Shown: positions 15,983 through 25,513, counted from the first letter of the stretch. The stretch is DNA of 64,000 nucleotides from Desulforapulum autotrophicum (GCA_020723285.1 DYJE01000012.1:1-64000); one strand, 5' to 3'. The notes: generated by a model not told the origin, from the letters alone. Numbers and translations: made by a program.

Positions 15983-18900
15983 TTGAAATTGTTATTTATG
16001 GGATTGCTGTTCATATTAATAACAGCCCTGATTGGTTGTGGTAGCAGTGGATCTCCTTCCATTGACACAACACCTGACACATTTACATTCGCGGCTCAAA
16101 CAGGGGTTGCTAAAAACACGGTAGTCACCTCAAACACAATTACTGTAAGCGGCATTAATTCAGCTGCGGATATATCCATATCCGGCTTCGATGCGACTTA
16201 TTCAATCAATAAAGGGACTTATACACATTCATCTGGAACCGTAAGCAACGGTGATACCATCAGCATCCAGATTACGTCTTCTTCCAGTGCCCTGACCGCC
16301 GTGTCAGCATCTCTGACTATTAGCGGTGTATCCGGTTCTTTCAATGTGACGACTCAGCCGGATGGATCTCCCGTTGACACGATGCCTGACGCACTGACGT
16401 TTGACACACAATCCGGTGTGGCTTTAAGTACAGCCATCACATCAAATCAGATCACCATCAGCGGTATCAACGTGGCGTCTCCCATTTCCATATCCGGAGC
16501 GGATGGAATGTATTCGATCAATGGCGGAGCCTATACAAATGCCATTGGAAACGTCAATAATGGGGATAAAATCACGGTTCGTGTCACTTCGTCATCAAGC
16601 TTCAGTACGGCCATGTCCACATCCTTGACCATTGGCGGTGTGATTGGCACATTTAATGTCTCGACAGGTGCTGCTTCTGTAATGGATACCATTCCTGAAG
16701 CGTTCACCTTTGCCACACAAACCGGGATTGCTATCAGTACCGTTTCCACTTCAAGTCCGATCACTGTGAACGGAATCAATACTTCCTCACCGATTTCCAT
16801 TACCGGAGCAGGCGGCACTTATTCAATCAATGGCAGAGACTATACAAATGCTGACGGAACCGTGAACAATGGAGATACTATCACGGTTAGATTAACCTCC
16901 TCATCCAGTTATTCGACAGCTTCAGCTGTCAAACTAATCATTGGCGGTATCACCAGTTCATTTAATGTGATCACTCAAGCATATGTTCCACCTGTGAACA
17001 CCGCTCCCGATGCGTTTACATTCACCGCCCAGTCAGGTGTAACCAGAAGCACGGTAGTAACATCAAATCAGATCACAGTTACCGGGATCAATGCGGCTTC
17101 ACCTATTTTAATATCCGGAGCTGATGCGACTTATTCAATCAATGGAGGTGCATATACCAATGTCGCCGGTATGGTGAACAATAATGATCATGTCATTATC
17201 AAGGTCACCTCTTCGTCAAGTTTCAATACAGCCATATCTGCCACGCTCGCAGTGGGGGGTGTCACAGGATCTTTTAATGTGACATCTGAATTGGGGGACA
17301 CGACCCCGAATTCATTTACTTTCACAGCTCAGACTGAAGTGGCTGTAAGTACAGTAATAACATCAAACCCGATTACAGTCAGCGGAATCAATGCGGCCTC
17401 TCCCATTTCCATATCCGGAGCCGATGGGTCCTATTCGATCAATGGTGGAGCCTATACATATTCTGCCAGTACGGTGAATAATGGGGATACTGTCACTGTT
17501 CAAGTCACCTCATCATCCAATTGCAATACTGCCTTGTTAGTGACTCTGAGTATTGGTGGTGTTTCTGAAACTTTTAATGTTACTACAAAAGTAGTTGGAT
17601 GGAAAAGCATAGGGCCATATGGTGGTTTTGTAAATTCTCTTGCGATAGACCCGACCAATAGTCAGACTATTTACGCTGGGACAGATGGCTATGGAGTGTT
17701 TAAGTCTGATAACGGTGGCAGTACCTGGAGTGCCGCCAACACCGGCTTCCCTGTCATTAATGGCCTTACTGGTATCCCAATCCGTTCTTTTGCGATTGAC
17801 CCGACCAATAATCAGACTGTTTATGCCGGAAGTTATGGTTTTGGTTTGTTCAAGTCTGTTGACGGTGGCAGTAACTGGAGTTTGGCTAATACTGGTTTAG
17901 CCAGCTTCAATATCATTTCTCTTAAGATGGATCCGACCAATAGCCAGATTATTTACGCTGGGACAGGTGGCGATGGCGTGTTTAAGTCTGATAACGGTGG
18001 CAGTACCTGGAATACGGCCAATGAGGGTTTATCTGCCTATACTATCTATTCTCTTGAGATAGACCCGACCAATAGCCAGACTGTTTATGCCGGGTCAGCC
18101 AGCGGATCGTTCAAGTCTGTTGATGGGGGCAAAACCTGGAATGCGGCCAGTACTGGTTTACCTGCTAATTATACTATCTATTCTCTATCGTTAGACCCGG
18201 CCAATAGCCAGATTATTTACGCTGGGACAAGTGGCTATGGCGTATTTAAGTCTAATAACGGTGGCAGCACCTGGAATGCAGCAAGTACGGGTTTAACCAA
18301 CAATACGATCTATTCTCTTGCGATAGACCCGACCAATAGCCAGACTATCTATGCCGGGACAGAAAGAGGTGTATTCAAATCTGTTAACGGTGGCAATACC
18401 TGGAGTGCCGCCAACACCGGCTTCCCTGTCATTCATGGCATTATTGGTATCCCAATCCGTTCTTTTGCGATTGACCCGACCAATAGCCAGACTGTTTATA
18501 CCGGGACAGATGGTAGCGGAGTGTTCAAATCTGTTGATGGGAGCAGCACCTGGAATGCATCCAGTACTGGTTTACCTGGTCATTATACTATTTTTTCTCT
18601 ATTGATAGACCCGACCAATAGCCAGACTATTTATACTGTGACGGATAAAGGCGTGTTCAAATCTGTTGATGGGGGCAGTACCTGGAGTTCAGCTAACGCT
18701 GATATAAATTGTTATACATATTCGCTTGCAATTGACCCGACCAATAGCCAGACTGTTTATGCCGCGACAGATAAAGGTGTATTCAAGACTGTTAACGGTG
18801 GCAGCACCTGGAATACCGCCAGCACGGGTTTAACCATTTCTCTTGAAATAGACCCAACCAACAGCCAGATTATTTACGCTGTAGGGCACAGCGTGTTTAA

Positions 18901-19459
18901 GTCTGATAACGGTGGCAGCACCTGGAATACCGCCAGCACGGGTTTAACCAACAATGTGATCAATTCTCTTGAGATAGACCCGACCAATAGCCAGATTGTT
19001 TATGCCGGGACAGATAAAGGTTTATTCAAGTCTGTTAACGGTGGCAGTACCTGGAATTCTGATAGTACGGATTTAGCCGCATATCAGATCTATTATCTTG
19101 CGATAGACCCGACTAATAGCCGGATTATTTATACCATAAGCCACAGTTATGATTTGGGATATGGTTTATTCAAGTCTGTTGACGGTGGCAGTACCTGGAG
19201 TTCTGCTAACGCTGGCTTCCCCAAGCCCTATGATATGAATTGTTTAGCGATTGACCCGGCCAATAGCCAGACTATCTATGCCGGGACAGAAAGAGGTGTA
19301 TTCAAATCTGTTAACGGTGGCAGTACCTGGAATTCTGCCAACGTTGGTATAAATAATTATCCTACATATTCTCTTGCGATCGACCCGACCAATTGCCAGA
19401 CTGTTTATGCTGGGACAAATGGTAGAGGTGTTTTTAAGTCTGTTGATGGGGGTCAGTGA
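15983..19459 (+). CDS. large lipoprotein with five Ig-like repeats and fourteen beta-propeller repeats
   Basis: A 1158-residue predicted surface lipoprotein. It starts at TTG 4-5 bases after AAGGAGG; the signal LLFMGLLFILITALIGC ends in a lipobox with Cys19. Residues about 28-520 are five repeats of 95-100 residues, each with (D)xFTFxxQxGVA, ITVSGIN and SYSINGGAYT, an Ig-like or choice-of-anchor type fold. Residues about 530-1158 are fourteen BNR/Ycf48-like units of about 43-45 residues with the core IDPTNSQTIYAGT...GVFKSVDGGSTW, enough for two seven-bladed propellers. The DNA units are nearly identical (about 130 bases) and AT-rich compared with neighbouring genes, a sign of recent expansion or transfer. 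A role in adhesion or binding is likely; an enzymatic role is not supported. Confidence 0.85.
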   Translation: MKLLFMGLLFILITALIGCGSSGSPSIDTTPDTFTFAAQTGVAKNTVVTSNTITVSGINSAADISISGFDATYSINKGTYTHSSGTVSNGDTISIQITSSSSALTAVSASLTISGVSGSFNVTTQPDGSPVDTMPDALTFDTQSGVALSTAITSNQITISGINVASPISISGADGMYSINGGAYTNAIGNVNNGDKITVRVTSSSSFSTAMSTSLTIGGVIGTFNVSTGAASVMDTIPEAFTFATQTGIAISTVSTSSPITVNGINTSSPISITGAGGTYSINGRDYTNADGTVNNGDTITVRLTSSSSYSTASAVKLIIGGITSSFNVITQAYVPPVNTAPDAFTFTAQSGVTRSTVVTSNQITVTGINAASPILISGADATYSINGGAYTNVAGMVNNNDHVIIKVTSSSSFNTAISATLAVGGVTGSFNVTSELGDTTPNSFTFTAQTEVAVSTVITSNPITVSGINAASPISISGADGSYSINGGAYTYSASTVNNGDTVTVQVTSSSNCNTALLVTLSIGGVSETFNVTTKVVGWKSIGPYGGFVNSLAIDPTNSQTIYAGTDGYGVFKSDNGGSTWSAANTGFPVINGLTGIPIRSFAIDPTNNQTVYAGSYGFGLFKSVDGGSNWSLANTGLASFNIISLKMDPTNSQIIYAGTGGDGVFKSDNGGSTWNTANEGLSAYTIYSLEIDPTNSQTVYAGSASGSFKSVDGGKTWNAASTGLPANYTIYSLSLDPANSQIIYAGTSGYGVFKSNNGGSTWNAASTGLTNNTIYSLAIDPTNSQTIYAGTERGVFKSVNGGNTWSAANTGFPVIHGIIGIPIRSFAIDPTNSQTVYTGTDGSGVFKSVDGSSTWNASSTGLPGHYTIFSLLIDPTNSQTIYTVTDKGVFKSVDGGSTWSSANADINCYTYSLAIDPTNSQTVYAATDKGVFKTVNGGSTWNTASTGLTISLEIDPTNSQIIYAVGHSVFKSDNGGSTWNTASTGLTNNVINSLEIDPTNSQIVYAGTDKGLFKSVNGGSTWNSDSTDLAAYQIYYLAIDPTNSRIIYTISHSYDLGYGLFKSVDGGSTWSSANAGFPKPYDMNCLAIDPANSQTIYAGTERGVFKSVNGGSTWNSANVGINNYPTYSLAIDPTNCQTVYAGTNGRGVFKSVDGGQ

Positions 19460-19586
19460 GCAGTTTGGCATGAAGTCATCCATGTCGCAAAAGGATAATT
19501 GCTATAATATCGCACCGATAGAGTTTTTGGGGAAGTCTGAAAAATGAACCGGTCCATCATTGCATGTACGCGTCATTCTTTTTGAT

Positions 19587-20378
19587 TCACACCACCACCA
19601 GCTTGGTGTCCGCAGCTGAAAACGCGCTTTGGTACATGTCGTGTGGTTCGGAATCCGTGAAAACGATATCGATTTCGGAAAGCGAACCAAGCCGCACCAT
19701 GGCGTTCCGGCCGAATTTGCTGTTGTCGGTCACGAGGAAGACTTTTCTCGAATTGCGGATGATTTCCCGTGTCACCCAGACTTCGTTGTAATCAAAGTCG
19801 AGAAGTGTGCCGTCCACGTCGATGCCGCTGACCCCGATGATCCCGAAATCCACCTTGAACTGGCGGATAAAACCGATGGTGGCCTCTCCGGTGAGCCCCA
19901 TGTCCTTTCCACGCAGAACCCCGCCCGCCACGATCACCTCGAAATCCTCCTTGTCCCTTAAAATGGAGGCGACATTCAGGTTGTTCGTGATGATCCGAAG
20001 GCCGCTTTTCGTCTTTTTCAGGGAACGGGCCACTTCTTCGGTGGATGTTCCGATGTTCAGAAAAAGGGAGGCGTTGTCCGGGATAAATTCCGACAGCTTG
20101 TCGGCAATGCGGATCTTTTCTTCCGAATACAGGGTTTTCCGGGTCTGATAGGCGATATTTTTGACACTGGAAGCTGAACAGACACCTCCATGAAGTTTCT
20201 GGAGCAGCCCCATATCTCCAAGGGCCTTGATATCCCTTCGGATCGTCTGGGGAGTCACGGAAAACTGTCTGGCAAGGGCCTCCACCGACACCACACCCTG
20301 ACTTGATACGGTTTCGATCATTCTCTTGTGCCGTGCAGGCATCAGATTCTCATCGTTATGAACAGTTTCATCCACCAT
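19587..20378 (-). CDS. glpR: DeoR/GlpR-family transcriptional regulator
   Basis: A 263-residue repressor. The N-terminal DeoR helix-turn-helix (MIETVSSQGVVSVEALARQF, then SVTPQTIRRDIKAL) is followed by the sugar-phosphate-sensing domain (NIGTSTEEVARSL, IITNNLNVASIL, VIVAGGVLRGKDMGLTGEA). It is divergent from glpA-glpB, so it probably represses glycerol-3-phosphate oxidation genes and is released by glycerol-3-phosphate, as known for GlpR. The start is uncertain: ATG 20378 has AGGAGA 12 bases upstream, while ATG 20342, nearer the usual family start, has only a weak site. Upstream in-frame codons to 20438 lie in a palindrome-rich region and are unlikely to be used. Confidence 0.88.
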   Translation of the reverse strand: MVDETVHNDENLMPARHKRMIETVSSQGVVSVEALARQFSVTPQTIRRDIKALGDMGLLQKLHGGVCSASSVKNIAYQTRKTLYSEEKIRIADKLSEFIPDNASLFLNIGTSTEEVARSLKKTKSGLRIITNNLNVASILRDKEDFEVIVAGGVLRGKDMGLTGEATIGFIRQFKVDFGIIGVSGIDVDGTLLDFDYNEVWVTREIIRNSRKVFLVTDNSKFGRNAMVRLGSLSEIDIVFTDSEPHDMYQSAFSAADTKLVVV

Positions 20379-20413
20379 ATGCGAACATGTTCTCCTGAAG
20401 CCGGACGCCCTTT

Positions 20414-20475
20414 GCGAAACGAATACCCATGGAACCATTCCATGTCATGCCAGGAGTTTCGTTGATTCGTTTCGC
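20414..20475. promoter_or_regulatory. nested inverted repeats upstream of glpR
   Basis: Outer arms GCGAAACGAAT (20414-20424) and ATTCGTTTCGC (20465-20475) enclose a second perfect inverted repeat CATGGAA/TTCCATG (20428-20444). It stands within 100 bases of either glpR start, so it may fold in the glpR leader or bind a regulator. Confidence 0.45.
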
Positions 20476-20587
20476 AGGACCCCGGAATTCATGTTCTTTA
20501 ACATCAGGCCGTGTTTCTTTCAAGGCCGGATTGGCCGGTAACCGGCCAGTGCAGACCGGCAAGCGCCGCATGAGGGCAGCTGTTTTC

Positions 20588-20618
20588 GAATATTTATGAT
20601 CGCATATGAATATTTATG
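20588..20618. promoter_or_regulatory. candidate GlpR operator (20-bp-spaced direct repeats)
   Basis: GAATATTTATG occurs at 20588-20598 and again at 20608-20618, exactly 20 bases (two helical turns) apart, immediately before the glpA -35 element. The flank TTTTCGAATATTTATG has the TCGA-type half-site look of GlpR operators. Position and spacing support an operator; identity with GlpR is inferred from the adjacent divergent glpR gene. Confidence 0.5.
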
Positions 20619-20647
20619 TTGTTTTAAAATCATTATTCATCTATAAA
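20619..20647 (+). promoter_or_regulatory. glpA promoter
   Basis: -35 TTGTTT (20619-20624), a 17-base spacer and -10 TATAAA (20642-20647). The predicted start near 20654 gives a 30-base leader to the glpA ATG. The direct-repeat operator candidate abuts the -35. Confidence 0.6.
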
Positions 20648-20683
20648 ATCGTGCATGCTCGAAAACAAAACAACCGGGGTTTC

Positions 20684-22240
20684 ATGAATAAAAGAATCAG
20701 AACACAAGTGCTTGTCGTGGGCGGAGGCGCTACGGGTGCCTCGGTTTTATGGGATTTGTCCCTCAGGGGAATAAAAGCTGTCCTTGTTGAACGAAAAGAC
20801 ATGAATTCAGGGGCTTCCGGCGCAAACCACGGCCTTCTCCACAGCGGGGCCCGGTATGTGGCGGGCGACGCCCACGCCGCTGCCGAATGCCGGGAGGAAT
20901 CGGAAATTTTAAAACGGACGGCGGCGCGTTACGTGGAATACACAGGCGGTCTTTTTGTGGCGGTCAAAGGCGACGACGAACGATACATTTCCGATTTCAA
21001 ACATTTTTGTTCCAAGGTGAACATTTCGGCGGACGAGCTGACGCCAGCTCAGGCCAGAGAACTTGAACCCTCGTTGTCCGGGGACATCATCGCTGCATAC
21101 CGTGTTCCCGACGCATCCATCGATCCTTTCGGCCTTTCCCTTTCCATGATGACCCAGTCCGCCAGCACCGGAGCCGAAATCTTTTTCCAATCCCGCATCC
21201 GCTCGTTCGTTGTTAAAAACGGTCGGATCGTTTCGACCACCGTGGAAAACAGTGCAACAGGAGAAACTCTGGACATCGAGGCCGACGTGGTGGTCAACGC
21301 ATCGGGCGCGTGGGCGGCAGAGGTTGCAGGCCTTGCGGGCGTCTCCCTCCCCATGACCTATTCCAAGGGAACCCTGCTCGTGACCGCTGAGCGGGTGGCC
21401 CGTCATGTGGTCAACCGCCTCCGTCCGCCCTCTGACGCAGACATCATCGTACCCGGCGGCACCGTGTCCATTGTCGGAACGACATCCGTAAGAATCGACC
21501 ACCCCGACGAAACCATGCCCACCGTTCACGAAACCGACCGCATCATCGAGGAAAGCCGGGTTCTCATGCCCCGGCTTCAGACCGAACGGTACATCCGGGC
21601 CTATTCCGGAGTTCGGCCCCTTGCGGGGGTATCGGGCAACCAGGGCGACCGATGCATTTCGCGGGGCTTCGCCCTTCTGGACCACGGCTGCGACGGTGTT
21701 TCCAACCTGGTCACCATCACCGGCGGCAAACTGACCACCTGCCGCCTGATGGCGGAAAAAACAACGGATCTGGTCTGCGGCCACCTGGGCATTTCCGCCG
21801 AATGCCGGACCCGGACCACGCCCCTTGCCGATCTTTCCCAGTGCGGATGGACCACACCCGGAGCTTCGGCCTCGAACTGGCTGAGAAAAAAAGCACCGAA
21901 AGACCTGATCCTCTGCGAATGCGAAATGATATCCACGGACATTGTGGACGAACTCTCACAGTCTCTCGAAGAAAATGACGGCCAGGTCAGCCTGGTTTCT
22001 CTGGGACAGCGAAGCCGCCTCGGAAAAGGCCCCTGCCAGGGCGCATTCTGTGTTTTCCGGGTCACCGGCCATCTTTACAGAAACAGGTTCCTTAAAGGCA
22101 AAAACGGTCTCACACAGATGAAGGCCTTTGCCGAGAGCAGGTTCAAGGGAATCCGGACCGTTCTCATGGGACCGTCGCTTGCACAGGCCGAACTTCAGGA
22201 AGCTTTTCAATGCGGCCTTTTCAATCTGGAACAGCAATGA
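20684..22240 (+). CDS. glpA: anaerobic glycerol-3-phosphate dehydrogenase, subunit A
   Basis: A 518-residue FAD enzyme that oxidises sn-glycerol-3-phosphate to dihydroxyacetone phosphate. The Rossmann motif GGGATGAS lies at 13-20, followed by the DAO-family stretch SGANHGLLHSGARYV and the FAD-contact segment TITGGKLTTCRLMAEK. The C-terminus carries the BFD-like [2Fe-2S] module of GlpA: a CEC pair after DLIL and, later, GPCQGAFC. ATG 20684 is used because the family begins just before the Rossmann strand; an in-frame ATG at 20606 precedes the promoter. glpB follows after 25 bases. No glpC, the iron-sulfur membrane subunit of the E. coli complex, is present in the window. Confidence 0.94.
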   Translation: MNKRIRTQVLVVGGGATGASVLWDLSLRGIKAVLVERKDMNSGASGANHGLLHSGARYVAGDAHAAAECREESEILKRTAARYVEYTGGLFVAVKGDDERYISDFKHFCSKVNISADELTPAQARELEPSLSGDIIAAYRVPDASIDPFGLSLSMMTQSASTGAEIFFQSRIRSFVVKNGRIVSTTVENSATGETLDIEADVVVNASGAWAAEVAGLAGVSLPMTYSKGTLLVTAERVARHVVNRLRPPSDADIIVPGGTVSIVGTTSVRIDHPDETMPTVHETDRIIEESRVLMPRLQTERYIRAYSGVRPLAGVSGNQGDRCISRGFALLDHGCDGVSNLVTITGGKLTTCRLMAEKTTDLVCGHLGISAECRTRTTPLADLSQCGWTTPGASASNWLRKKAPKDLILCECEMISTDIVDELSQSLEENDGQVSLVSLGQRSRLGKGPCQGAFCVFRVTGHLYRNRFLKGKNGLTQMKAFAESRFKGIRTVLMGPSLAQAELQEAFQCGLFNLEQQ

Positions 22241-22265
22241 GGCCAAGCCTCAAGGGAGAAAAAAA

Positions 22266-23594
22266 ATGAGCGTTCAACCGGATCTGTCGTGCGATCTGTT
22301 CGTCATTGGTAATGGACTTGCCGGGATGTCGACGGCGGTTTTTGCCGCGAACCGGGGACTCAAGGTCTGCCAGATCGGAGCTGGCCAGCCCCTGGTTTTC
22401 CACAGCGGGCTTTTTGATTTCATCACCACCTGGCCCGTTCAAGAAAAAACCAACTGGGACGATCCATGGAAAGCGCTGAACAAAGTCAAACTGTCGAACC
22501 GGAAGCATCCCTATTCCCATCATAACCCGGAGGATATCGGAAACGCTTTTGATGAAATCGCGGCGTTCCTGTCATCGGAAGGACTTCCCCACGGCATCCG
22601 GTCAGGAAAAAACTCCCGGCTGGTCACGTCCATCGGCACTGTCAAGTCATCCTACATGATCCCCTTTTCCATGCTTTCGGCAATCCCGGCCCTTGAACAG
22701 AAGTGGCCGACCCTTATCGTGGACATCAAGGGACTGCGTGAATTCAGCGCGGAACAGATCCGGGAAACACTGAAAACAACCTGGCCGACCCTTTCCACAG
22801 CCACCGTGGATCCGGCGTTCAGCAGCCAGAAGGGTGAAAAAACCGCCGAACACCTGGCAAGAGCCCTTGATCTCGAACAGAACCGGAGACATCTGGCCGA
22901 CGCCATCCGGCCCCACCTGAAAGGTCATAAGGCGGTGGGCCTCCCGCCCATTCTGGGGATTCAATTCCCTTCCGCCTCCGTCTCGGACCTTGAAAGCAAA
23001 CTCGGTGTCGCCGTCTTTGAAATTCCCTGTCTCCCTCCGGCTGCTCCGGGCGTGCGCCTGAAAGAAGCCTTTGAACGGGGACTCGATAAAAAAGGGGTCG
23101 TCCGCCCTGGCAACGTCAGGATGAACAGGATCACCCCGGAACACGATGGCGCTTTTTCCATAGATCTGTCATCGGATTTCATGATAAGGACGATCAAAGC
23201 CAAAGGCATTGTCCTTGCCACCGGACGGTTTATGGGCAACGGGCTTGTTGCCGACGGAAAAAAAATCCGGGAATCCGTTTTCGGCATTCCGGTTATCCAG
23301 CCAGAGTCGCGATCCGCCTGGTACAACAGACACTTTTTCGACCGGCGGGGCCACGCCATCAACCGTGCGGGCATCGAAACCGATCCGTTCCAGCGTCCCG
23401 TTGACGAATACGGATATTCACTTTACAGTCGGCTGTTCGCAGCAGGGTCCATTCTTGCCCACCAGGACTGGACAAGGGAAAAATCGGGCTCCGGCATTGC
23501 ACTTGCTTCAGCATACCATGCGGTTCTGTCGTACATGGAGCTTGAAACCGGAATCAGCCGGAGGTACGACATTCACGCGGCGTGCACGGCCTGA
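22266..23594 (+). CDS. glpB: anaerobic glycerol-3-phosphate dehydrogenase, subunit B
   Basis: A 442-residue flavoprotein of the GlpB family. The N-terminal nucleotide-binding motif is FVIGNGLAGMSTAVFAANRG, and the C-terminus has GIALASAYHAVL. GlpB carries FMN and passes electrons from GlpA towards GlpC and the quinone pool. GGGAG lies 8 bases before the ATG. It is 25 bases after glpA and 49 before the amidohydrolase. In the absence of a neighbouring glpC, electrons may leave through another iron-sulfur membrane protein, for example one of the heterodisulfide-reductase-like proteins common in sulfate reducers (inference). Confidence 0.92.
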   Translation: MSVQPDLSCDLFVIGNGLAGMSTAVFAANRGLKVCQIGAGQPLVFHSGLFDFITTWPVQEKTNWDDPWKALNKVKLSNRKHPYSHHNPEDIGNAFDEIAAFLSSEGLPHGIRSGKNSRLVTSIGTVKSSYMIPFSMLSAIPALEQKWPTLIVDIKGLREFSAEQIRETLKTTWPTLSTATVDPAFSSQKGEKTAEHLARALDLEQNRRHLADAIRPHLKGHKAVGLPPILGIQFPSASVSDLESKLGVAVFEIPCLPPAAPGVRLKEAFERGLDKKGVVRPGNVRMNRITPEHDGAFSIDLSSDFMIRTIKAKGIVLATGRFMGNGLVADGKKIRESVFGIPVIQPESRSAWYNRHFFDRRGHAINRAGIETDPFQRPVDEYGYSLYSRLFAAGSILAHQDWTREKSGSGIALASAYHAVLSYMELETGISRRYDIHAACTA

Positions 23595-23643
23595 CCGTTC
23601 AAACACATTCAAGACACGCTGCATAAACCATTGGGGGGACATC

Positions 23644-25224
23644 ATGCAGATTTATCAGGGTAAAATCATCACGATGGATGCAGGCGGCACCGTCTGCCGA
23701 TACCTGGTCGAAGATCAGGGGCGCATCGTTTTCACAGGGGATTCGTTGCCGGGCATGTATGTGGGGCTTCCAGTGAACGAACTGGGCGACCGGGTCCTTT
23801 TGCCGTCTTTCGGAGACGGGCACATGCATTTTTCGAACTGGGCGCTGATCGCGGTATCCTACTTCGATGTGAGAGAGGCCGAAGACATCCCCGGCATTCA
23901 GGCGATCATCCGGTCGAACATTGAAGGCCAGCCGAAGAAGAAAGCGGTGATCGCCTTCGGTGTCTCCCGCCACAGCGTGAAGGAACAGCGCCTGATCCGC
24001 CGTGACGAGCTGGACGCGGCCTGCCCGGATATCCCTCTCATCCTGGTGTGTTACGACGGTCATTCCGCAGTCTTCAACTCACGGATGATGGAAAAATTCC
24101 CGAATCATGTCAAAAAATTAAGGGGATTTGACGAGGCGAACGGCCATCTGTTTTTCGAAGCCTACCTCGCGGGAACCGATTGCGCGGCGGCCCTGGTTCC
24201 ACCATTGGACCTTGTTTCCAGCATCATGAAAAGTTACGATCTTCTGGCTGAAAAAGGCATCGGCCTGATCCACGCCACCGAAGGCATCGGATTCCCGAAA
24301 GATCTGGATGTCAGCATGGTGAGCCTCATCGCACGGGCCGCAGCCCGAAAAAACCGGATTCAGACCCGGCTGTTTTTTCAGACCATGGACGTCACAAAAG
24401 CGGTGAAACGGGGTCTTCCCCGGATCGGAGGCTGTTTCGAAACGGCCCTTGACGGCTGTTTCGGAGCCTGTGACGCGGCCCTCCATCAGCCCTACAGTCA
24501 CGATCCTGCGAACTCCGGCATCTTGTTCCAGGATGAGGAAAAGGTGGTGGAGTTCGCGAAACAGGCGAACCGGCAGGGGCTTCAGATCGCCATGCACGCC
24601 ATCGGCGACGCCGCCGTCTCCCGGGGCGTCCGGGCCATCGAAGCCGCCCTTGCGGATTTCCCCAGAAACGACCACCGCCACACTCTGATCCACGCTTGCC
24701 TGATAACCGATGAAGACATGGACAAAATCGCAAACTTAGGGATCGGCATCACCCTCCAGCCCGCGTTTTTGATCAGCCCTCTGGAACCTGTGTCGTATCT
24801 CGAATCCATACTGGGGGACCGGGTCAAACGAAGCTCACCCCTTAAAACCATGATCGAAAGGGGCATCCACGTCAGCGGCGGGTCGGACGCGCCGGTGACA
24901 GCCCCCGATCCCATCCACGGCATTTACGCGGCCTGCAACCATCCCTTCGACAGCGCCGAGTCCGTCTCCATCCTGGACGCCCTCCGGATGTTCACCTCTG
25001 AAGTGGCCCGGACCACCTTTGACGACACCGAGCGCGGAACTCTCGAAACCGGCAAGCGGGCCGACATGGTGATCCTGAACCGGGACCCTCTTTCCATGAA
25101 GCCTGAAAATTTACTCGAATTAAAGGTCGAATCCCTGCTGCTGGCCGGACAGCCTTACAAATCCGGCATGAATTTAACGGGCATGTTGTGGAACGGGTTG
25201 AAAGGACGGAAGGACAGGATCTGA
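23644..25224 (+). CDS. amidohydrolase, YtcJ-like (Amidohydro_3)
   Basis: A 526-residue metal-dependent hydrolase. The HxH metal motif GDGHMHF lies at about 58-64, and the later metal and active-site elements HAIGDAAVSRG, HACLITDEDM and SGGSDAPVTAPDP are all present, in the order seen in the YtcJ group of cyclic amidohydrolases. A GGGGGGAC ribosome site precedes ATG 23644; longer in-frame starts lie inside glpB. The natural substrate of this group is generally unknown. It is placed last in the glp operon, but a link with glycerol metabolism is not obvious. Confidence 0.9.
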   Translation: MQIYQGKIITMDAGGTVCRYLVEDQGRIVFTGDSLPGMYVGLPVNELGDRVLLPSFGDGHMHFSNWALIAVSYFDVREAEDIPGIQAIIRSNIEGQPKKKAVIAFGVSRHSVKEQRLIRRDELDAACPDIPLILVCYDGHSAVFNSRMMEKFPNHVKKLRGFDEANGHLFFEAYLAGTDCAAALVPPLDLVSSIMKSYDLLAEKGIGLIHATEGIGFPKDLDVSMVSLIARAAARKNRIQTRLFFQTMDVTKAVKRGLPRIGGCFETALDGCFGACDAALHQPYSHDPANSGILFQDEEKVVEFAKQANRQGLQIAMHAIGDAAVSRGVRAIEAALADFPRNDHRHTLIHACLITDEDMDKIANLGIGITLQPAFLISPLEPVSYLESILGDRVKRSSPLKTMIERGIHVSGGSDAPVTAPDPIHGIYAACNHPFDSAESVSILDALRMFTSEVARTTFDDTERGTLETGKRADMVILNRDPLSMKPENLLELKVESLLLAGQPYKSGMNLTGMLWNGLKGRKDRI

Positions 25225-25291
25225 TGGATGATGGAGTTGGCCATTCCTTTGTAAGAGGCAAAGAAACTTTCAAAAAGTGATTTTCCTCAGG

Positions 25292-25513
25292 TCAACCATT
25301 GTGGAGAAGATCACCGATGCCGCCATTGTCACGAACATAGTCTTCAAGAGTTCCTTCGATCAACGATTGAAGCATCCGGAAAAAGGAAATCAGATTGCTT
25401 TTCCCCGCACCATTGGCCCCGACAAAAATATTCAGGTTTTTCAATTCAAAATCAATCAATTCCCTGATGGACTTAAAGCCGCACATTGTCAGTTTATCCA
25501 AAAAATCAGTCAC
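25292..25513 (-). pseudogene. truncated AAA/SMC-like ATPase, N-terminal remnant
   Basis: Seventy-three residues matching the start of AAA_21-type overcoming-nuclease-like ATPases: the strand MCGFKSIRELIDFELKNLNI, an intact Walker A GANGAGKSN, SFFRMLQ, and the segment ending GGIGDLLHNG, where a stop codon appears. Full members run on for about 300 more residues to the signature and Walker B. No continuation is seen in the 70 bases before the amidohydrolase stop. It is read as a relic at the left edge of the defence island. The 135 bases between it and the next feature hold nothing recognisable. Confidence 0.7.

Noticed and set aside
17640-19450. Regular 130-base repeats considered as CRISPR
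   Set aside because: They are in frame and encode IDPTNSQ...VFKS units of a beta-propeller; there are no unique spacers or cas genes.
20909-21784. Minus-strand frame of 291 codons
   Set aside because: Shadow of glpA; no motif, no ribosome site.
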